DNA of 7,957 nucleotides. Origin: Patescibacteria group bacterium (lineage in GTDB: Bacteria; Patescibacteriota; Patescibacteriia; Patescibacteriales; VMTK01). The position numbers and the translations under genes are program-made. Of this stretch, positions 5,775 to 7,957 are shown in pieces. The stretch spans positions 1-7,957 of the forward strand of contig JAHIME010000019.1 in NCBI GenBank assembly GCA_018896595.1, given 5' to 3'. The notes under the pieces are model-generated. The model was not told where the DNA came from. It made no database searches and worked only from the letters and a program-made list of their open reading frames with translations. Within the stretch, counting starts at the first letter, position 1. The number at the start of each line of letters is the position of its first letter.

Positions 5775-6325
5775 TCATAATATCTTGATGAAATCGTCGT
5801 TTGTATTTTTATTTTTGACTTATGCAATGCCTTGCCAACCGCTTCAATGTCCATTTTCACCGTAACACTTGATTGTATACTGCCCACATTATCATTTACT
5901 ATAAATTTTAAATTGCTAACTTCAATTTCATCCGGCGTGATATAATCAGTCAAACCCGGCGGATTGCCGGCAGGATATCTTTTTATTTGAAATCTAAGAC
6001 TTTGTTCTTGGTATTCCACGCATTCCCCGTAAATATTTTTAAACTGCAGCCTGCTTCCCTGCAAATTATAAACTTTGCCGTTTAACTGCGGCCCGCACTC
6101 ATTACCAATTGACTTCTGCGCCATTCTAATCTCTTTTGACATAACTTCAAGGGCGTATCTCATATTTTCCTGCGTATTCTGCGCCGCAACGGCGCTGCGC
6201 TGGCCTTCAACAACCATTTGAAAAATCTCGGTGGCCGCGAGTATGGTAACCGAGAATAAAGCCACAGCCACCAGCATCTCAAGCAGGGTTGTACCAAAAT
6301 TATTTTTTATTATTTTATTTAACAT
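5771..6325 (-). CDS. PilW/GspJ-like minor pilin
   Basis: A 184-aa protein from the ATG at 6325, placed 5 nt after the stop of the gene upstream. A TTG at 6340 would overlap that gene and is rejected. It has a short basic leader and a class III prepilin site, NNFG-TTLLEMLVAVALF: cleavage after G11, Glu at mature position 5 (E16), but Thr rather than Phe at position 1. The hydrophobic helix spans about 12-34. It is followed by the QENMRYALEVMSKEIRMAQ segment, which is typical of PilW/PulJ pilins, then a beta-rich globular domain. Cys pair C77/C102 could form a disulfide. PilW/GspJ forms part of the pilus-priming tip with PilV/GspI and PilX/GspK, matching its neighbours on each side. It ends in TGA, overlapping the next start by 4 nt. 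Confidence 0.85.
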   Translation of the reverse strand: MLNKIIKNNFGTTLLEMLVAVALFSVTILAATEIFQMVVEGQRSAVAAQNTQENMRYALEVMSKEIRMAQKSIGNECGPQLNGKVYNLQGSRLQFKNIYGECVEYQEQSLRFQIKRYPAGNPPGLTDYITPDEIEVSNLKFIVNDNVGSIQSSVTVKMDIEAVGKALHKSKIKIQTTISSRYYE

Positions 6326-6330
6326 AAAAA

Positions 6331-6852
6331 TTAATACCAATTATACAGCAAAGTTTTTACCGTGTAATCATGCGTTCTGCCTCTTTCTTTCCATTGAACT
6401 TTGCATTCAACCTCCAGATAATCACCATTATCAACCACGGTAATTAAGCGAGAAAAGGGCGTTGCCGCCACGCCAGCGCCGTGCGTGTAAAAACCAGCTG
6501 CATCAATATTTAATCCGGCGTTATTAATGCTATCAATATCAACAATAAAGCCGCTATAATCAATGGCGTAATCACCGTCTTGAACAATATCGCTGTTCGT
6601 GCTCGCGCCAGCGCCGATTTTCCAATCGTTGCCCGCCGTTAACCAGTTAGTATCTCTTATATTCCTCACCAACTCCATCCCTTCCTGCGCCAATTGCGAA
6701 GTGATTAAATCGTTTTTGCTGATATCTTGAGCTTGAATATTCTGCGTGATTAAAGACAAAACCCCAATCATGCCAATGGAAATGATTAAAATGGCGATTA
6801 TAACCTCAAGTATGCTGAAGCCAAATTGTCGCTTTAATTTATTTTTATTCAT
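6331..6852 (-). CDS. PilV/GspI-like minor pilin
   Basis: A 173-aa type IV pilin-like protein. The leader MNKNKLKRQFG is basic and the cleavage site is canonical (G11, then FSILEV, with E16 at mature position 5). The hydrophobic helix (about 12-33) reads VIIAILIISIGMIGVLSLI, and the LAQEGMELVRNIRDTNW segment is typical of PilV/GspI-like pilins, where the A-x-E-G-x-E motif follows the helix. The remainder is a beta-rich head with one Cys near the C-terminus. It starts 7 nt after the stop of the GspH-like gene and stops 5 nt before the PilW-like gene, so all four pilins are probably on one transcript. No Shine-Dalgarno is seen. Confidence 0.87.
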   Translation of the reverse strand: MNKNKLKRQFGFSILEVIIAILIISIGMIGVLSLITQNIQAQDISKNDLITSQLAQEGMELVRNIRDTNWLTAGNDWKIGAGASTNSDIVQDGDYAIDYSGFIVDIDSINNAGLNIDAAGFYTHGAGVAATPFSRLITVVDNGDYLEVECKVQWKERGRTHDYTVKTLLYNWY

Positions 6853-6859
6853 AAATATA

Positions 6860-7393
6860 TTAATCTACTATATCAATCAGCCCTAAAAAATTAACATTAA
6901 TCTTTTTAACCGCGTTGCTGATATTTTCCTTCAAGGTAATTTCCACCGAAGTGTTATTATTTGTATTAATATAGGTAGTTGGATTGGGGGGCATAAATAC
7001 TATATCAACAGCGCCGGCAACATTAATATTGCTTATTATTATATCACTTGGCAAATCAACTGTTTTATATTCTTCGCCCGCGTCATAATCAAATTCGTCT
7101 TCGTCTTCATCGGCAAAAATTATGTAGCTGTCAGGGGAAGCTGTGTCAAAACGCGCGCCCCAGCCGCTCTTGGGAACGCTCCCTTCAAACTCCTGCAATC
7201 CCAAAGAATAATTCTGCGCCGTTCTGATATCGCTTACAACCTGTTGCGCGGCCATATTCAGTTTTGCCTGCCTGTCAGACGAACGGTAATTGGCTATAAA
7301 AATCCCGGAGATCAAGGCGATAATAAAAATGCCGACTAATAATTCGGCTATTGTGAATCCTGACTGTGATTTTAAATCTTTTACGGATTTCAT
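6860..7393 (-). CDS. GspH/FimT-like type IV pilus pseudopilin
   Basis: A 177-aa protein with prepilin signal SG-FTIAELLVG: cleavage after G12, F13 as mature residue 1 and E17 as mature residue 5. The helix spans about 13-35 (ELLVGIFIIALISGIFIANY). The QAKLNMAAQQVVSDIRTAQNYSL helix and the GWGARF strand are the GspH/FimT domain pattern. An acidic loop at 94-108 (ADEDEDEFDYDAGEE) resembles an EF-hand-like calcium loop. FimU/FimT/GspH is the first member of the minor-pilin complex, and it is also first in this cluster. The ATG is 1 nt after the dgkA stop, tying pilin expression to ybeY-dgkA transcription. Confidence 0.87.
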   Translation of the reverse strand: MKSVKDLKSQSGFTIAELLVGIFIIALISGIFIANYRSSDRQAKLNMAAQQVVSDIRTAQNYSLGLQEFEGSVPKSGWGARFDTASPDSYIIFADEDEDEFDYDAGEEYKTVDLPSDIIISNINVAGAVDIVFMPPNPTTYINTNNNTSVEITLKENISNAVKKINVNFLGLIDIVD

Positions 7394-7394
7394 A

Positions 7395-7760
7395 TTAAAA
7401 TAATTGGAAAATATAAGGCCAGAAAATTATCAATCCGATAACCGCCGCGGCTAAAGAAGCCAGCATCACGGCCGCGGCCATAATGTCTTTTATCTCTTTG
7501 GCATAACTGTTGATTCTCGGCTTTAAAACATCAGTTACGCGCTCAACGGCGCTGTTGATAATTTCAGCCAAAATCACCAAACTGACTGCAAAAACAAGCA
7601 AAGCCCATTCAAGACGGCTTACTTCAAAATAATAAGCTAAAAAAGCTACCGCCAGCGCGGCAGCCGCTTGAACGCGCAAATTCTGCTCTTCGCGGAAAGT
7701 TTTAATTAAACCCCTGACGGCATAGTTAAAACTTTTAAATAAACGTTTAATTCTTATCAT
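7395..7760 (-). CDS. dgkA: Diacylglycerol kinase family protein, probably undecaprenol kinase
   Basis: A 121-aa integral membrane kinase of normal DgkA length. The N-terminus contains an amphipathic basic helix and the REEQN motif (23-27). Three membrane helices lie at about 30-45, 50-70 and 95-118. The family signature AEIINSAVERVTD is intact: E66, N69 and E73 have the same spacing as E69, N72 and E76 of E. coli DgkA. A later AKEIKD-MAAAV segment (87-97) carries the conserved Lys-Asp. It phosphorylates diacylglycerol or, as in Gram-positives, undecaprenol for the cell-wall lipid carrier; sequence alone does not separate the two. The ATG lies inside the end of ybeY (14-nt overlap). The ybeY-dgkA order is widely conserved in bacteria. 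Confidence 0.95.
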   Translation of the reverse strand: MIRIKRLFKSFNYAVRGLIKTFREEQNLRVQAAAALAVAFLAYYFEVSRLEWALLVFAVSLVILAEIINSAVERVTDVLKPRINSYAKEIKDIMAAAVMLASLAAAVIGLIIFWPYIFQLF

Positions 7761-7957
7761 AAAAATTTAATATAAATTTCTCCCCCAACCTCTCCATCTC
7801 TTTCGCTCCTTTTTCCGTCTTATCGTCATAACCTAATAAATGCAATAATCCGTGAACTAAAATAAAGACTAACTCATCATTTACGCCGCTGCCAAACTCG
7901 CGAGCCTGCCTTTTAATTTGGGCGTAATCAATAATTACTTCTCCTAAAAAAATTCCC
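7747..7957 (-). CDS. ybeY: Endoribonuclease YbeY, 3' part (5' end outside window)
   Basis: The last 69 codons of ybeY, ending TAA at 7749-7747 and running off the right edge; the first full codon begins at 7956. The visible part starts GIFLGEVIIDYAQIKRQA, the conserved LGDIxI-like strand and helix of the family. The metal-binding motif H-G-L-L-H-L-L-G-Y-D-D follows at 7854-7822. YbeY normally ends this motif with a third His (HGxLHLxGYDH); here that residue is Asp. The enzyme is a metal-dependent RNase acting in 16S rRNA 3'-end maturation and ribosome quality control. It overlaps dgkA by 14 nt in another frame. The identification is clear although only about half of a normal-length protein is present. 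Confidence 0.93.
   Translation of the reverse strand, partial: GIFLGEVIIDYAQIKRQAREFGSGVNDELVFILVHGLLHLLGYDDKTEKGAKEMERLGEKFILNFYDKN

Noticed and set aside
6326..6340. TTG start for the PilW-like gene
   Set aside because: It would overlap the previous gene and lengthen the leader; the ATG at 6325 gives an 11-residue prepilin leader like the neighbouring pilin.

Overview
The window looks like a chromosomal segment of an ultra-small bacterium of the Candidate Phyla Radiation (Patescibacteria, probably Parcubacteria). This is inferred from four things: tight head-to-tail gene packing, essentially no Shine-Dalgarno motifs ahead of any start, repeat-like peptides inside housekeeping proteins, and a minor-pilin set next to ybeY/dgkA and ligA-gatCA. 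TGA ends gatA and the PilW-like gene, and no frame needs TGA as sense, so this is ordinary code 11 and not the UGA-glycine code of Gracilibacteria/Absconditabacteria. No plasmid, phage, IS or CRISPR signature was seen.

All genes lie on the minus strand, so transcription runs from the right edge to the left. First come the 3' part of ybeY (rRNA maturation endoribonuclease, cut by the window edge) and dgkA (diacylglycerol/undecaprenol kinase), which overlap. Then come four type IV pilin-like genes with gaps of at most 7 nt or a 4-nt overlap: GspH/FimT-like, PilV-like, PilW-like and PilX-like. This is the order of the minor-pilin priming complex (FimU-PilV-PilW-PilX, equivalent to GspH-I-J-K). 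After a 131-nt spacer holding a large imperfect hairpin come ligA (NAD+-dependent DNA ligase), gatC and gatA (glutamyl-tRNA amidotransferase subunits, with gatB absent here), a membrane-anchored DsbA-like thioredoxin-fold protein, and tRNA-Ser(GGA), whose 5' end is 7 nt past the dsbA-like stop codon. The left 153 nt hold a GC-rich hairpin and no confident gene.

The genes serve four core needs: DNA joining, amidated tRNA supply, envelope lipid-carrier kinase activity and surface pili. The pili could matter for host-cell contact in this lineage. No clearly new multi-gene system is visible. The most interesting signals are repeat-like DNA translated in frame inside LigA and at the PilX start, a hydrophilic insert in GatA, a DsbA-like protein with CPFT instead of CxxC, and a YbeY with Asp in place of the third metal-binding His. 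There is no gene-free stretch above 300 nt.
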